A stretch of DNA of 64,000 bases from Coptis chinensis (GCA_015680905.1 CM027384.1:73565501-73629500); one strand, 5' to 3'; positions 8,496 through 22,057 are shown, numbered from the stretch's first letter. The notes: generated by a model from the sequence alone, not told the origin. A program made the numbers and translations.

Positions 8496-11484
8496 ATGGT
8501 AACGACCTCAAATCTTTTCTCTTCATTATTTTATTTTGTACAAATATTATCACTCTTAATTATTTGTTGTTCAAATATAACAGGCGCCAAAGAAAGAGAA
8601 AGCTGCACCCCCATCATCAAAGCCAGTGAAGTCTGGTGGAGGAAAGCAGAAAAAGAAGGTAACGGATTTGTTTTTTTTTTTTTTTTAAATTTGTTTTTTG
8701 TTTTGACAGATCTATTAAAAGGGGTTGTTTGTTTGTTTGTTTGTGTATGTAGAAATGGAGCAAGGGAAAGCAAAAGGAGAAGGTGAACAATATGGTTTTG
8801 TTTGATCAAGCCAGTTATGATAAGCTACTCTCTGAAGTACCCAAGTATAAGCTCATTACTCCCTCCATCCTGTCTGATCGTTTGAGGGTAATACTTCTCT
8901 ACTCTCTTCTTAATTTTCGTATCGTGATGTGGTTTGGACTGAAATTTTAGTTGAGATGAATTTCATATTTGTAACCCAGGTTAGGTTAGTTTATCCAACA
9001 ATCAACCATAGTGTTTTGTTGTATTCTATGAGGCAATCGAGTGGAATGTTTACTTTTGGTTGTCATAATGTCATATTTATATAATAATTTGACATTTTGA
9101 TTTTTAAGTCATAAGGGCAACTCCCTTAGATCGGTGTTTGGCCATATTTTCGTGATTAGGCTATGTCTAGGAATTTTATTTATTAGAAAGTTGATGTAGC
9201 TCAATTTCGTAGGAGGAAATGCAAAGAGGAGATGAACATTGCAAATTCCCTGAAATTTTAATTGTAAACAATCCCTTTTAAATAAAGAGGAAGCTGCTTT
9301 CCTCAAATTTTCAAATGATGGAGATATCCATCTCCCTCTCAACTTTCCAGCAATCGAAATTCTGTGACCCAAATGTAGCTTCAATTGTATGTACAATCAT
9401 GCACTAGTCGTTCTGAATCTTAACATAAACTGAACTGGGAATGCTTATGATGGTTGAAGAATGATTTTCTTTTCAGAAAGCTTCATTCAAGGTTTTATAA
9501 CATTTCACTACGACACACAAGGCAATTTACGATACTGTTTTTGAAAGTGAATATGTGCGGAAAATGCTGGTGATATATCACATTTTACATATATGATCCA
9601 TTCTGGTTTAAAAAACACAACCCTTATTATTTATTGAATTTGACATAATTATTTTAGAGTAATCTAGATTTATTTGTCCTCTATGTCATAATATAGATTT
9701 ATTTGTCCATTGTCTTTAATGCATCTCTTTTCTGATGAAGGGAAACAATTGTTTCTGTGGTTTTTATTGATGTTGCTATGTTGAGTAATTTAGTATAAAT
9801 AGCCTGTCTCTTTAAGTTGGTATTATATTGTTAGATGTCTTATCATGCTTATCGACAGTCAAGTGCTCATTAGACATCATACCGTTAGCACTTAACTTTA
9901 TCGTAAGCTAGATTAATTTATCCGCATTGTCTTTCATGCCTCTCTTTTTGGATGAAGGGAGACGGTTGATTTTGTGGCTTATATTGATGTTGCTATTTAG
10001 AGTAATGATTATTAAAAGTCTGTCTCTTTATTTGGTGTTCTATCTTAAGAAGTCTTATCGTGCCTATTGACGGTCAAGAGCTGATCAGATGTCTTCCCCC
10101 AGCACTTAACTTTATTGTGAGCTAGTGTCATTTATTCACTGTGTCTCTCATGGCTCTGTTTTTCATTGAACAGAGACGATTATTATTTTGGCTTATTTGT
10201 AGCTAGCTAGGTAAATGACTAATCAATCAAAAAGAAGGAAAAATTCATCACTCACCTTACCATGCTTATTGACGGTCAAGTGCTGATTAGACATCTTTAC
10301 ATCAGCACTTAACTTTATCATAGGCTAGATCTATTTATCCATCTCGTCTTTCATGCGTCTCCTTTTATAGTTGAACAAGGAGAGACAATCCATGATCAAT
10401 CAATACTAATCGATCGAGAAAACAAAACTTCATCACTTGGAGCCTTATAATGCATATTACGGTCAAGTGCTGATTAGACATCTTTATGTTAGTCCCTAAC
10501 TTTATAAGTTTATCATGAGCTAGACTCATTTATGCATCTTGTCTTTCATGCCTATCCTTTTGATTGAAAAAGGGGAGGTAGTACTAGTTGAGGTCTACTT
10601 CTTGATGTAGCTATCTACTGTAATGATAATCCTTTCAAAAAAGGAACAGTTTACTTAAAGACTTGTCATGCGTATTGGCAGTCAAAGCTTATTAATGTCT
10701 TCCAATTAGTACTGTTCTTTATCATAAAGTAGATTTATTTATCCACTGTCTTTATCCTCTCCATTTGGTTGAACAAAGGAAGACAATCCTTGTTTGTGTC
10801 TAACATAGTAGTTCGGTAGGTAAATTAATTACTAATCATCAACCATTGAAAAAAGAATCGGTAAAGAGGCTTATGGAATATGTTCTCAGGAGGTTACTTT
10901 TACAAAATCCTGTCATGACTTTCCCTATCCTTGATTCGAAATTTTGTTTTTTGACTGTTAAGGGTGGCAAACTTGTGCGCTTGCACTTCTGTATGTGTTG
11001 TGATTTTGTTTCTGTAACACGATTGGGGAAATGAATCAAATATATTGATGGAAATTGGTTTTCAGTTACATTCTCTTTCACAGTTACGTAATCGCGGCCA
11101 TAGCTCTTACAATGCAAATTGTCCATGGAATTATGCAATCATCTGGGAAACTTTATAACTTTTCTAGAGTGTGATTGTTTTTGAAACACAAGTGCAGAAA
11201 TGAACTAAACATAGTGATGGGAATTGGATTTCAGTTGCATTTTCTCTAATTGTCGTCTGCTTGATTAATCATGGCCATTAGCTTTTCTTATTATTTATGA
11301 ATGCATATATAGTCCATGAATTTAGACTTGTCCACACAAAATGACTGAAGGGCCCTTTATTTTTCCCCAGGTGAATGGATCACTGGCTCGACGTGCTATC
11401 AAAGATTTGATGTCTAAAGGTTCCATCAGGATGATATCTTCTCATGCTAGCCAGCAGATCTACACTAGAGCTACCAACACTTAG
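8496..11484 (+). CDS. RPS25: 40S ribosomal protein S25 (eS25), four coding exons
   Basis: Coding exons: 8496-8498 (ATG only), 8584-8658, 8753-8887 and 11371-11484, with introns 8499-8583, 8659-8752 and 8888-11370, all GT-AG. They splice to 108 codons, the usual plant eS25 length. Exon 2 encodes [20 protein letters not shown] and a Lys-rich end; exon 3 encodes [20 protein letters not shown] through LSDRLR; exon 4 encodes [17 protein letters not shown] and ends in TRATNT, the conserved plant C-terminus. eS25 sits on the head of the small subunit near the E-site tRNA and is needed for some IRES-driven initiation. The basic N-terminus followed by a winged-helix-like core is intact, with no lesions. 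Upstream telo-box and TATA box fit constitutive growth-linked expression. Confidence 0.97.
9650..10800. repeat. Degenerate ~200 bp tandem repeats in RPS25 intron 3
   Basis: A block of the type GACGGTCAAGTGCTGATTAG, then GCACTTAACTTTATC, a TTTATCCA..GTCTTTCATGC segment and a TTGAA..GGGAGAC segment recurs near 9853, 10070, 10271, 10459 and 10676, with a partial unit near 9660-9750. Spacing is about 190-220 bp and the units are clearly diverged. They account for roughly 1.1 kb of the 2.48 kb intron. Confidence 0.75.
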
Positions 11485-12477
11485 TTCAGAATCTTGAGAG
11501 TTTGTTTGTTTCCATGTTAGAATGAATTGATAGATGGCTTTTGATCTGTTGTAATCTGGCCTACGTTCTGTTTCTTCAGATTAGTTTCTTTGATTTGTTT
11601 ATGATAAAAAATTCATGTGGGGGAATTGTTCACATTTCCTACATGTAGTGACATTCTAACTATCTTTGCACAGGTCTACATCTTGCTTGAAATTTTCTGA
11701 TAATTGTTTAATTTTCATTTGCATGTTTTGTCTCGTGTATACATTATTTGAGTTCTTGAATGGAGGAAAATCCACTTGGGTTTCCGGAATAGTAAAATGT
11801 TCAGTTATTGCTTACATGGTTTAGCCTGTTGATTTGACATCTCACTGACAAGGTTGTTGATTATTTCAGCAGAGATGGTGTTTCATTTTGCGCTTATTAG
11901 ACGGCAAAAATGGTAGTCTCAAATGATTCTTGTGATTACAGGTCCTAAACCTAGCCTATGCAGGTTTTTATGAGCCGGTACATCATGGATTGGATTGGTT
12001 CTTACATTTTTTGTTTGGAATAATTAAATGGAGAAAATGAGAGAGGTACCCAATATCTCTTGGAGTTAGCTTACTGTACACGCCAGTGGCCCTCGACTTT
12101 GAGCTGCTTATCAGCAAAGAACTTTAATGGCGTTTGAGTCTGCATTTGAGTGGAGATCTCATTTAAAAACAGAAGTATATGCAGTGTACGCAAGTCCTTG
12201 CAAATTTGCAATTAGGACTGTTGGAGGGGCCTGGCACTCTTCGGTCAATTTATACTCTTACAAACTAAACATGTTCTCTTTTTATAACTTTAGGCATAAT
12301 TACACCACGTGAGTGTTCTAACTTGGTTTCATTCATCTCCGCTCACAGCTAACCCTCGACAGAGTTGGGGTACGAGTCAGCTGGGTTGGGTAGGGTTTTG
12401 AGACCTGAGGCTCATGTTCCGAGCCTGAGCAGAGTCGGGTCTCTCATGAATTTAACCTGAGTTGGGTTTTGGTGTCA
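11485..12477. other. RPS25 3' UTR and downstream intergenic sequence
   Basis: The stop codon is followed by a T-rich region that probably holds the RPS25 3' UTR. A 61-codon frame at 12127-12312 has no recognisable motif. Nothing else is supported. Confidence 0.4.
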
Positions 12478-12680
12478 ACTCTACCTAGGGCCGGCCCTAC
12501 GTTTGAATGGGCCTAAGCAAAATAAAGCCTTTATTTCTTTATCAGATAATGGACTTTTTGTGTGGGTTTTAAACCCTACAGTGGGATTTTTATAGCTTAG
12601 TGGGCCTTTTTGTTTTGATTTATATTGGGCCTATGCAAGACCTTAATCAACATTGGCCTAGGGTCGGCCCTGACTCTACC
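12478..12680. mobile_element. hAT MITE (element 12486-12672) with 8 bp TSD
   Basis: The 187 bp element starts TAGGGCCGGCCCTACG and its other end, reverse-complemented, starts CAGGGCCGACCCTAGGCC, giving a TIR of about 13-15 bp of the kind common in plant hAT elements. It is flanked by a perfect 8 bp duplication ACTCTACC (12478-12485 and 12673-12680), the hAT hallmark. Subterminal GGGCCTA motifs occur near both ends. It has no coding capacity and would depend on a hAT transposase in trans. Confidence 0.9.
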
Positions 12681-13419
12681 ATCAATACCAAATTTCCCAT
12701 TGTACGGACTACGGAGAATGCTAATGCCCAGTGATCCTCGTATGCTAGTTGCATGTTGTATATTCTGGGCCACTGGGGTGGGGCTTATGAAATAATTGAA
12801 ACGTGGCGAACATTTGGGAGAGGACAGTCTGTATCAGTTGTGAGAAGGCAAAAATTTAGGGGTCGCGGTATTTACACTCTATTTTTTGGGATTGGCACCC
12901 TTTTTACCAAATCCAAAATATTGGCATCTCTCCTTTAATCATGCTAGGAAAATATGAATAACAAATGTACTTCTGTTCACAGCCTCTGAAATTGGCCCTA
13001 TAACCAAAATATAAAATAATAAAAAATATATTTTTTGAAAATGCAACAGTAATATTTCTTTCAATAATATTTAGATCCCATTGTATATATCAATATAAAC
13101 GTGTTCAACTTCCAATGCAAAACCAAAGAAATAGCTACATATTATTTCATCCCTAGGACATCCCATATCATTGATGCAATATCTGACATTCGAACACCCA
13201 CTCAGTTAATCACATATATAAAGCACCCCTCCTACATTTCTTTTTGCATAAAAGTAGCACACCAACAAGTTGAACGCCAATCATGTATAACATAAATATC
13301 ATAAAATGCAGTCATTATATACACTCGTCTTCCTTTACATAAAGCATTGTAAGTATGTAAAATCTCATTATAAGTTCAACGGTAAAAAATCAGATAAGCT
13401 AATTAAATGGTGAGTCGTC
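12681..13419. other. Intergenic, nothing recognised
   Basis: A few frames of 60-64 codons with no family motifs. The AT-rich part (13000-13400) shows no repeats or termini that I can support. Confidence 0.45.
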
Positions 13420-13690
13420 TTAAACAGAACCGAGTGATCCCTCTCCAAGAAGGTGATACTCGCTGAAACTGCTTGTAGTTGATTGCAGCTCTGCGACGGT
13501 GTAAGTTTTAGCATACACTGGGTTTCTGCCTCTCCTTGTAGAACTTATTCTTTTTTTAATAGAGTTTACAACTGTGCAATGGTGAATAGAGAGGGTGGAC
13601 TCCTTGGAGCAAGCATGTGAGGAGACATTAGGCAAGCTTTCCGGAATATTGTCTGGAATGTGAAAGCATAATCTGTCATAAACCGAAGAA
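13420..13690 (-). pseudogene. STRUBBELIG-receptor-family kinase fragment
   Basis: The minus-strand frame ends with AKTYTVAELQSTTSSFSEYH and then LLGEGSLGSV. This is the juxtamembrane-to-kinase entry of STRUBBELIG-receptor-family (SRF) LRR kinases: the YTVAELQ..T.SFS block followed by the Gly-rich loop GEGSLGSV. Upstream residues (Ser/Arg-rich, VNSIKKRISSTRRGR) fit the variable cytosolic juxtamembrane region. The frame stops right after GSV, and none of the remaining kinase motifs (VAIK, HRD, DFG) or the LRR ectodomain is visible nearby. A GT directly after GS could be a splice donor, but no downstream kinase exon is seen, so I call a gene fragment. Confidence 0.7.
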
Positions 13691-14123
13691 GCGATAGAAG
13701 TAAGAGAACATCTGTAATGTTTTGTACTAGGTATATACTATTGAGAAAAGAAGGTCAAATGGCCGTTGTCAAGAACACAACTATTATTTACAAAAGACAA
13801 ACACATCGTATAGAATTTTCTTTTCAAACAAATTGGGGTTATAACAGAAGGAAGTCCGCTCATAATTCTATTTTAAGTAGAAAAGATGGCATAGAACAAT
13901 ATGAACAGAGTATCAATCGTTAATTGCTTCCCCATTTACAGTAAATCAGGAAAGATATGGTTCTCTTACAATTTCACTCGCGCATTGACAAACACAAAAA
14001 GAAATATTAGTATGTAATAACAGGAACAATTGATTTCAGTGTGCAAAAACAACCAAGTGTCGTGCAAAGAAACTTATCCGAAATCATTCCCAAGAGCTAT
14101 ATAAAATTTAGACAAAACCAGTA

Positions 14124-15110
<987 letters not shown>

Positions 15111-18100
15111 AACATTAGATTATTATAGAATGGTACAGAATCAAGGTCATGTTCCAAAAATCCTTTGACTTATCAGGTATTCCGGCAAAGCAGGTAAATG
15201 GTATTAACTAACAATCCAATAAACATACAGTGACCGGCCAACCAGGAAACTGTATACAATGAAAAGAATTTATAATAGAGAAATGGTTGGAACACCTACC
15301 ATACGTTGTATTGACGGGTAACAAATTGCCTTCACCTTCCACATTGTTACTGACAAATCCAACACATTTTGAATCATAAATTTAATAGAAGCATCAACAG
15401 TGGGTAGTAAAATGCAGCATAATTCAGTGTAGTACATACTATACATTATATACATACCAATAAGCTGGAGGTTCGCTAGGAAATAACTGAGCCAGTGAAT
15501 TCGTTATCCTGCAAGTACCTGCAATATTGTCCACAATAAGAACCAGACATACAAACACTACAATAGTGCCTCATTAAATGACGTAAGTTATTGGTATAAG
15601 TATATGACTCCCAAGCCAATGAGATACGTAAAATATTGAAATGAGATAAGGAGATCCCCAGTGAAACTGTTGTATGACAGATCCCTGAAATGAGATAGCA
15701 ATAAATTAAGCTAATATGAATAACTACTCACTTATAAATGTGGAAGAGATAAATGGATAAAGCCATAAATAATGTAAAGGGCCCAAAACTGGTAGTAATG
15801 GACTACCTGAAATGGCAGACACAGATGTAAGCTCGACAATTAAGTTATGTAGTTTTACGACTATAAATCCATTTATCAGCAGCCCCTATGTACCTAGTGA
15901 TCCTAAATTTTTGACAGTGAAACATCTACCTGTAAAGATTATTCAAAAGTTTCATATATATGACATACTCCCAAATAAAGAGATCACTGCCATGAAAATA
16001 GAGTGTAAAAGTGAATGAGAAAACGCAACTCAAAATAATACATAGTAGGGAAAATTAAATTGCCAAAGCTAGTGGCTGGAATGCATGTGCAAATGTTACT
16101 TGGCTGCAAGTTGCTATGTACAACAGGCAAGACCTCAACAACATTTTTCATGCATGTATCTAAGACATCGAACAATTTCAGTTGCAATAATCTTTATTAT
16201 ATTTATAAAAGTCAATCCCACCTCATCTCCTCTTGATTCTGAATATGTAACATAAGAAATAAAGAACATAAAAATAAGGATTGTCTCTAACCTACACATT
16301 ATATATTAATGTTATTCTAACAGATATACAAGGGAAATCTAAACAAATTAGTCTTACAGGAGAACTATTTAGAACTTAACTTATAATAGTAGTGTTAGGG
16401 CACTCATAACATAATAAATTTTCGGTTATAGATTGATGCTGAAGGGTGGGAGGTTCTAGACTTACCATAGGGATACAGATCCAATGTTCCTTTCTTAGTG
16501 ATGGCACAGACTAAAGTAGTTACACATGCACTCTCATAATAAGCTTACGGCTCTATAACAGTTCGGTGACATTATAAAAAATGTCACTCACTTTTCAGTT
16601 TCAACGACGCCAGTTGGATCACCATTTAATATGTTAAACCCAACATAGAAAGAAAGATCTTTGAGAAATCCATCACAAAAGTCAAACTATTCATTTTACT
16701 GATGCAACAATCTGGATGGAAGTCACCTGCTAATTCTACAATCCCTTCCAAGCTTAGTATAGATTTATTAGAAAAAAAAAAAAAATCGAGCTAGAGATGG
16801 ACAAAAGGTGGTGTTCATTCAAATACAAAATAATTATACAGCAATTCTCCTAAACAATATATCTTCATAACGTATTAAGAAAGTTAAACAATAATAAGAA
16901 ATTAATGGACACATATTAAGACTCACCAAAAAAACAAACCCACCCCCACCTTCATTGCTCCTCAGCACAGAGCTCCCCTTCTCCCCTTCAGAGACTCATT
17001 TCTCTCCTCTTTCCCTCTTTCCCACAGCATATGATAACCCCACATGGCACTAAGGATGAGTTTAACAACTTCAGATGCCAGGAAAAAATCCTCATCATCC
17101 ATGGATCCCACTTTCAAGAACTACCCTTCACTCACTAACAATACCAAAACACCAGTTCCAGATCTGTGGGGGGGGGGGCGGGCGCTGGGTGGGTGGGGAA
17201 GTTGGTGGTTAGTACATACTCTACCTTAAATAAATTGTGGGTTGGAGGTCATCTAACCCACTGAGAGAGAAGAAGCTCTTTAAAAAATAACAATAGATTT
17301 AAAGTTTTAACTTTTAACTAATAAAATCATTTATGGTATCTCCTGAAGGCCTCTTAAACTCATAGCAAATTGGATATAAGAAATCACATTGAGGTAACTA
17401 ATGAAAACATATCGTTTATCTGGATGGTAAATATTTTTCTTTTATTTATGCCTATTTTACTGCCTGAAATTTTGTGTGCTTTGTCTTTCGTAAGTGCATG
17501 TTTAGCATTTAGGATTTGAAAGGTATGCTAAACTATGTTAACAACAGAAATCATATAAAAAAAGAGGAAAAGAAAATATATATGTCACCCTTTGGCTTTC
17601 TCATACGATTTCCAATGCTGAAATTAGCCATGCTATACTCACAGCACACCTGGGACACAAAATTCAGTATAAATTGGAATGTGAAAAAATGGTTTAGACA
17701 TTGGAACATAAGAAGTTCGTTGAAAAGACTGCGATATTACAAGTGCCTTGTCGCTCATCTGTTGGCTCCTATTTTGGACCTGCACAAAAGAATTGAACCA
17801 ATCAATATATGTTTAGCATGTGCACGCCCTATCGGCGTCAAATTGATTTAAGGTTGCGTTTGTACAATGTGAGTATGCAACTTATTTGTAATTGCATGGT
17901 GCCTCCTAACTGTACCATCTTCTAAGCATTCACATGGGAATGATAAAATAGAAAAGTTTTTAGAATATTCTAAATATTCACCCTCTTTTGCTGGTTATAA
18001 TTTTAAGTGATAATACGGATATCATGAACAATAAACTTCTGCATAGCCATACGCTATTGAATATAAATAATATAATAAAATTACAAATATAAACAACCGA

Positions 18101-20168
18101 ATAAATTGTTCTTCAAGTTAAATTGATACTTATTTATGGTCCATCTGAAGTACCAAAAGAAACTGGGACACAATTCCAACTTGCAACACCTCTTGAACTC
18201 TTGAAGTATACATACACTGGCAAAAACTTGCAAGGTGAGTAGGGTATTTGACTACCCTTTCAATCCCAATTCGCGAAAGTCGGAGAATCTTTTTCCACAC
18301 AACAGCAATGTCTATACCATGCTTCAACAAATAATAAGTTATTTCTTAAGAATATCCACACAACTAATCCATTGCCACCATGATTACCTCAGTCTCTTAT
18401 CTCCAATTTCTAAATAAACTCGGTCAGTGCCGTAACTGCGTCGATCGGTACCTACCTCATCAATCCTAATTTACCCATCTATGGACAAATCTCAATTAGG
18501 ATATGAATTGTAGGTTTAGAAGCTTGGCTCAAGCTAATCTAATAGATATGAGGCTTTTAATAATAATAATAATAACTTGTATGCCGAATGAAGTAAACTG
18601 TGGAACACGTGAAATTAGATTGCATTGAACAAATGATTCTACCTAAGCCTGCAATTTCAACCATTGAAATTGAATTCCAATGAGTCTAGTGGATTAATTG
18701 CACATACCTCGAGATATTACTTTCGTCCTAACTCCATTGAGATCCTGAATTAATAGTCATTTGGATCTTCCTCCAGCAAATATTATCAAACCTGTAAGCA
18801 ATTACCAAATCTTATTTTGATCTATTCCAAGTGGCAAAATTGAAAAATCAAAGTAATATATCTTAGAAAGTTTCCAGAGAGTAAGAATGTGTAATCAGAT
18901 ACTATTTGGTAAGTCCCAGCTTTCAAGGGATATGCATGCGCACAACAGCTATTGTGACCAGCACAGCATGTAGCACTTCCAAGTCCACATCATCCCCATG
19001 GAATGCAATACCTATCATATTCATATATGAAACAACAGGTGCTACCCTTACAGTAGGAATACGTATGTAGTAAGGGGGTAGGAGGGGGTGGGGGAGATCA
19101 CATGAGTAGGAGGAGAAGGATCATGTTTGGGCTGGTTCCGCTCCTCCCTTGTAGGGTACGAAGCCAGACAAACCCGATGCTACTAATTTATCAAAAATAA
19201 AATAAATAAATAATGCTATTGCTACTACAACTGCCAGCAACATTATGTACGCTCTGAACCGATAGACCCATTCTCTCCCAATAGTTTGCTCCCCATTAAT
19301 CCATAAGTACTTAACACTATATATAAGTTAGTCCACACCATCATTTGTTCCATAACAAACACCATCGACAGAAATAATACCATCATATGTACTTCATATT
19401 GTCTTTGACGCATCATTTCTTAAATCTCTTGTAGCCAAAATACATTAAATGCTTCCCATAAGACCGTCAGCCCGTCATACACCGAAAAGAAATGCAAAAA
19501 GGGAAACCTAGGCCATTGACAAAAAAATGAACACCACTGCATACTTGGGCAAGTATAAATCTAACTGGAACTGATTATTATCTGTAAATGACAAATTCAA
19601 ACAACTTCAAAGTCACACAATTGAGCTAATTAACTACCCCTTATTAAGCTGATTTACCATTAAGAAGATTCAAAGGATAGCAAGAGATTGCAGGGGCCCA
19701 TTTCTCTTGTTTAAGGAAGGAACTGTAAATCACGTGCTCAACCAATGGTTTAAACCCTAATGACGAAATCAGCATAGAGACGTAGTTTATGAAAGCATTA
19801 TAAGAAGAAGAAAAAAATGTGAAGTATTCAGAGCTTTGGGGAAGAAGAAAATCACTTCATAAGCATGCATGTCATATTAGAGAAGATATTATATAGTTAT
19901 TTTCTTTCTTTGGACCCTTCAATCAACATATTAAATATAAACAAATAATCTGACTACAAATAACTTTCTAAGAATTTACTTGACAAATAATTGGATTTCA
20001 AATTCACTAAACAACTGGAAGAGGGATCTGAAAGAGATGAAGACAAATATATGAATACAAATATAACAATATCTCACCTCCTCCATGGAGTGATGGATAC
20101 GAAAAGATCTTATAGAGTCAAGAAACTTTAATGAACAAATAATAGTTGCGTTTCGATGGAGAGATTAA
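15111..20168. other. Long region without a supported gene
   Basis: Nothing here extends the LPD pseudogene toward its N-terminus. A 61-codon plus-strand frame starts at 17044 after a C/T-rich stretch (16970-17040) and runs into a G-run at 17167; it could be a first exon but lacks family motifs. A 111-codon frame (17516-17851) and a 66-codon minus frame (18130-18330) are unrecognised. (AAT)n occurs near 18562. The rest is AT-rich with no termini or coding motifs. Confidence 0.45.
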
Positions 20169-20470
20169 GGGGCTATTTGTTTTTTTGAGTTAAGTTATAA
20201 GAGGGTCTTATAAGACCATGTGTTATAAAAGGGTCTTATAAGATGGTCTTATAAAGTGGTTTGTTTTTCATTTTAAGTTAACTCTATAAGACTTGTAAAA
20301 AATAAAAAAAACAAATACATAACATCTTATAGATGGTTATTTGACAAATATAACCCTATTTTACATCACATTTAACATGAATAGATTAATTTGAAACAAA
20401 AATATAGTTTGATTTTCGATTTCAAATCAATTTTGATAATTAGAATATCAATTTTAGGAAACTACTTTAA

Positions 20471-20945
20471 TTGGCGGTGGTGGTAGTAGTGGTCTTAATA
20501 AAGACGGTGGTGGTGGTAGTGGAAGTGATGATATTGGGTCTTAATAACACGGTGGTGGTGGTAGTGGTAGTAGTAGTAGTAGAAATGGTGGATATCTTAA
20601 TAAAGACGGTGGTGGTGGTGGTGATAGTCTTAATATTACTGGTAGTAGTGGCGGTGATGGTAGTGGTAGTGGAGGTGATGATATTGGTCTTAATAAAGCG
20701 GTGATAGTGATGGTGGTGGTGGTGGTTTTAATAAAGACGTGGTGGTGGTGGTGGTGGTGATAGTCTTAATAAGATGCGGTGATAGTGGTGGTAGAGGTGA
20801 TGATGGTAGTGGTAGTGGCGGCAGTGGTGGTGGTGGTTTTAATAGTTTGGTGGTGGTGGTGATGATGGTGGTGGTGGTTTTAATAGTTTGGTGGTGGTGG
20901 TGATGATGGTGGTGGTAGTGGTGGTGGTGGTGGTGGTAGCCGGTG
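20471..20945. repeat. GGT-rich minisatellite in left arm
   Basis: Runs of GGT, GTA and GAT triplets are punctuated by a recurring GTCTTAATAAAGACGGTGG-like spacer, at about 45-60 base intervals, giving a higher-order repeat. The reverse complement, with TATTAAGACCA spacers, lies at 21420-21760 in the right arm. Confidence 0.85.
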
Positions 20946-21419
20946 GTGGCTAGGGCAATGGAGTTATTTGGAGAAGAAGATAATGAAAAGGAAAGAAGAG
21001 ATAAATGAGGTTAGGGGTATATGGACAGGGGTGTTTGAGTCATTTTTCAAGTTATAAGACTTATAGAATTGAAATAGATCCAATTTTGGTACTTATAGAA
21101 TTGGAAGGGGCCATTTGTTTTTGCCTCTTATAAGACCTTGAGGTCTTATAAGTTATAACCTCTTATAAGATGTGGCCCAGTGATTTTGGACATTTTTTTG
21201 GTTTGTTTTTTACCTCTTATAAGAGGCATTCTACTAGAAATGTCTTATAAGAGGCTCCAATTCTATAAGTACCAAAATTAGATCTACTTCAATTCTATAA
21301 GTCTTATAACTTGAAAAATGACTCAAACACCCCGTCCATATACCCCAAATTTCTCATTTATCTCTTCTTCCATTTTCATTATCTTATTTTCCAAATAACT
21401 CCATTACCCTAACCACCAT

Positions 21420-21760
21420 CGACTACCACCACCACCACCACCACTGCCGCCACTGCCACCACCACCACCACTACCACCACCACCACTACCATCGAACTAT
21501 TAAGACTATCACCACCACCACTGTGCTATTAAAACCACCACCACCACCACTACCACCGTACTATTAAGACCAATATCATCACCTCCACTACCACCACCAC
21601 CGTACTATTAAAACTATCACCACCACCACCACCGTGCTATTAAGACATCCACCACTTCTACTACCACCACCATCACCATGCTATTAAAACCAATATCATC
21701 ACTTCCACTACCACCACCACCGTGCTATTAAGACCACTACCACTACCACCGCCAATTAAG
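21420..21760. repeat. ACC-rich minisatellite in right arm
   Basis: Reverse-complement counterpart of the left-arm minisatellite: ACC triplet runs separated by TATTAAGACCA-type spacers (for example near 21500, 21550, 21605, 21640 and 21685). Confidence 0.85.
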
Positions 21761-22057
21761 GTAGTTTCCTAAAATTGATATTCTAATTATCAAAATTGAT
21801 TTGAAACCGAAAATCAAACTATACGTTTATTTCAAATTAATATATTCAAGTTAAATGTGATGTAAAGTAGGGTTATATTTGTCAAATAACCATCTATAAG
21901 ATGTCATGTATTTGTTTTTTCTATTTTTACAAGTGCTTATAAGAGGAACTTAAAATTAAAAACAAACCACTTTATAAGACCATCTTATAAGACCCTCTTA
22001 TAACACATGGTCTTATAAGACCCTCTTATAACTTAACCCAAAAAAACAAATAGCCCC

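Larger units (their letters stand above)
20169..22057. mobile_element. Palindromic PIF/Harbinger-like non-autonomous element, 1.9 kb, TSD TAA
   Basis: Both ends carry the inverted repeat GGGGCTATTTGTTTTTTTG (left at 20169, right ending 22057), and TAA flanks both sides (20166-20168, 22058-22060), matching the 3 bp TWA target preference and G-rich ends of PIF/Harbinger elements. The inverted similarity covers nearly the whole element: left arm about 20169-21103, right arm about 21257-22057, with a centre of about 150 bp. Each arm contains GGT/ACC-rich minisatellite and several exact TCTTATAAGA palindromes. There is no transposase ORF. The arms could fold into a very long hairpin. The Harbinger assignment rests on TIR and TSD only. 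Confidence 0.85.

Noticed and set aside
8496..8786. 96-codon frame starting at the RPS25 ATG
   Set aside because: It reads through intron 1 in the wrong frame; the eS25 reading uses the spliced ATG.
8531..8809. 92-codon frame antisense to RPS25 exons 2-3
   Set aside because: It lies opposite confirmed coding exons and their T-rich introns, and has no family motif.
17044..17229. First exon of a plus-strand gene
   Set aside because: It runs into a G-run with a low-complexity Gly/Trp product, and no downstream exon was found.
18130..18330. mTERF-like minus frame
   Set aside because: The resemblance (VVWKKILRLSRIGIERVVKYP) is too weak and short, with stops just upstream.
20471..20704. 77-codon frame rich in valine
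   Set aside because: It is a translation of GGT/GTA triplet minisatellite inside the Harbinger-like element.
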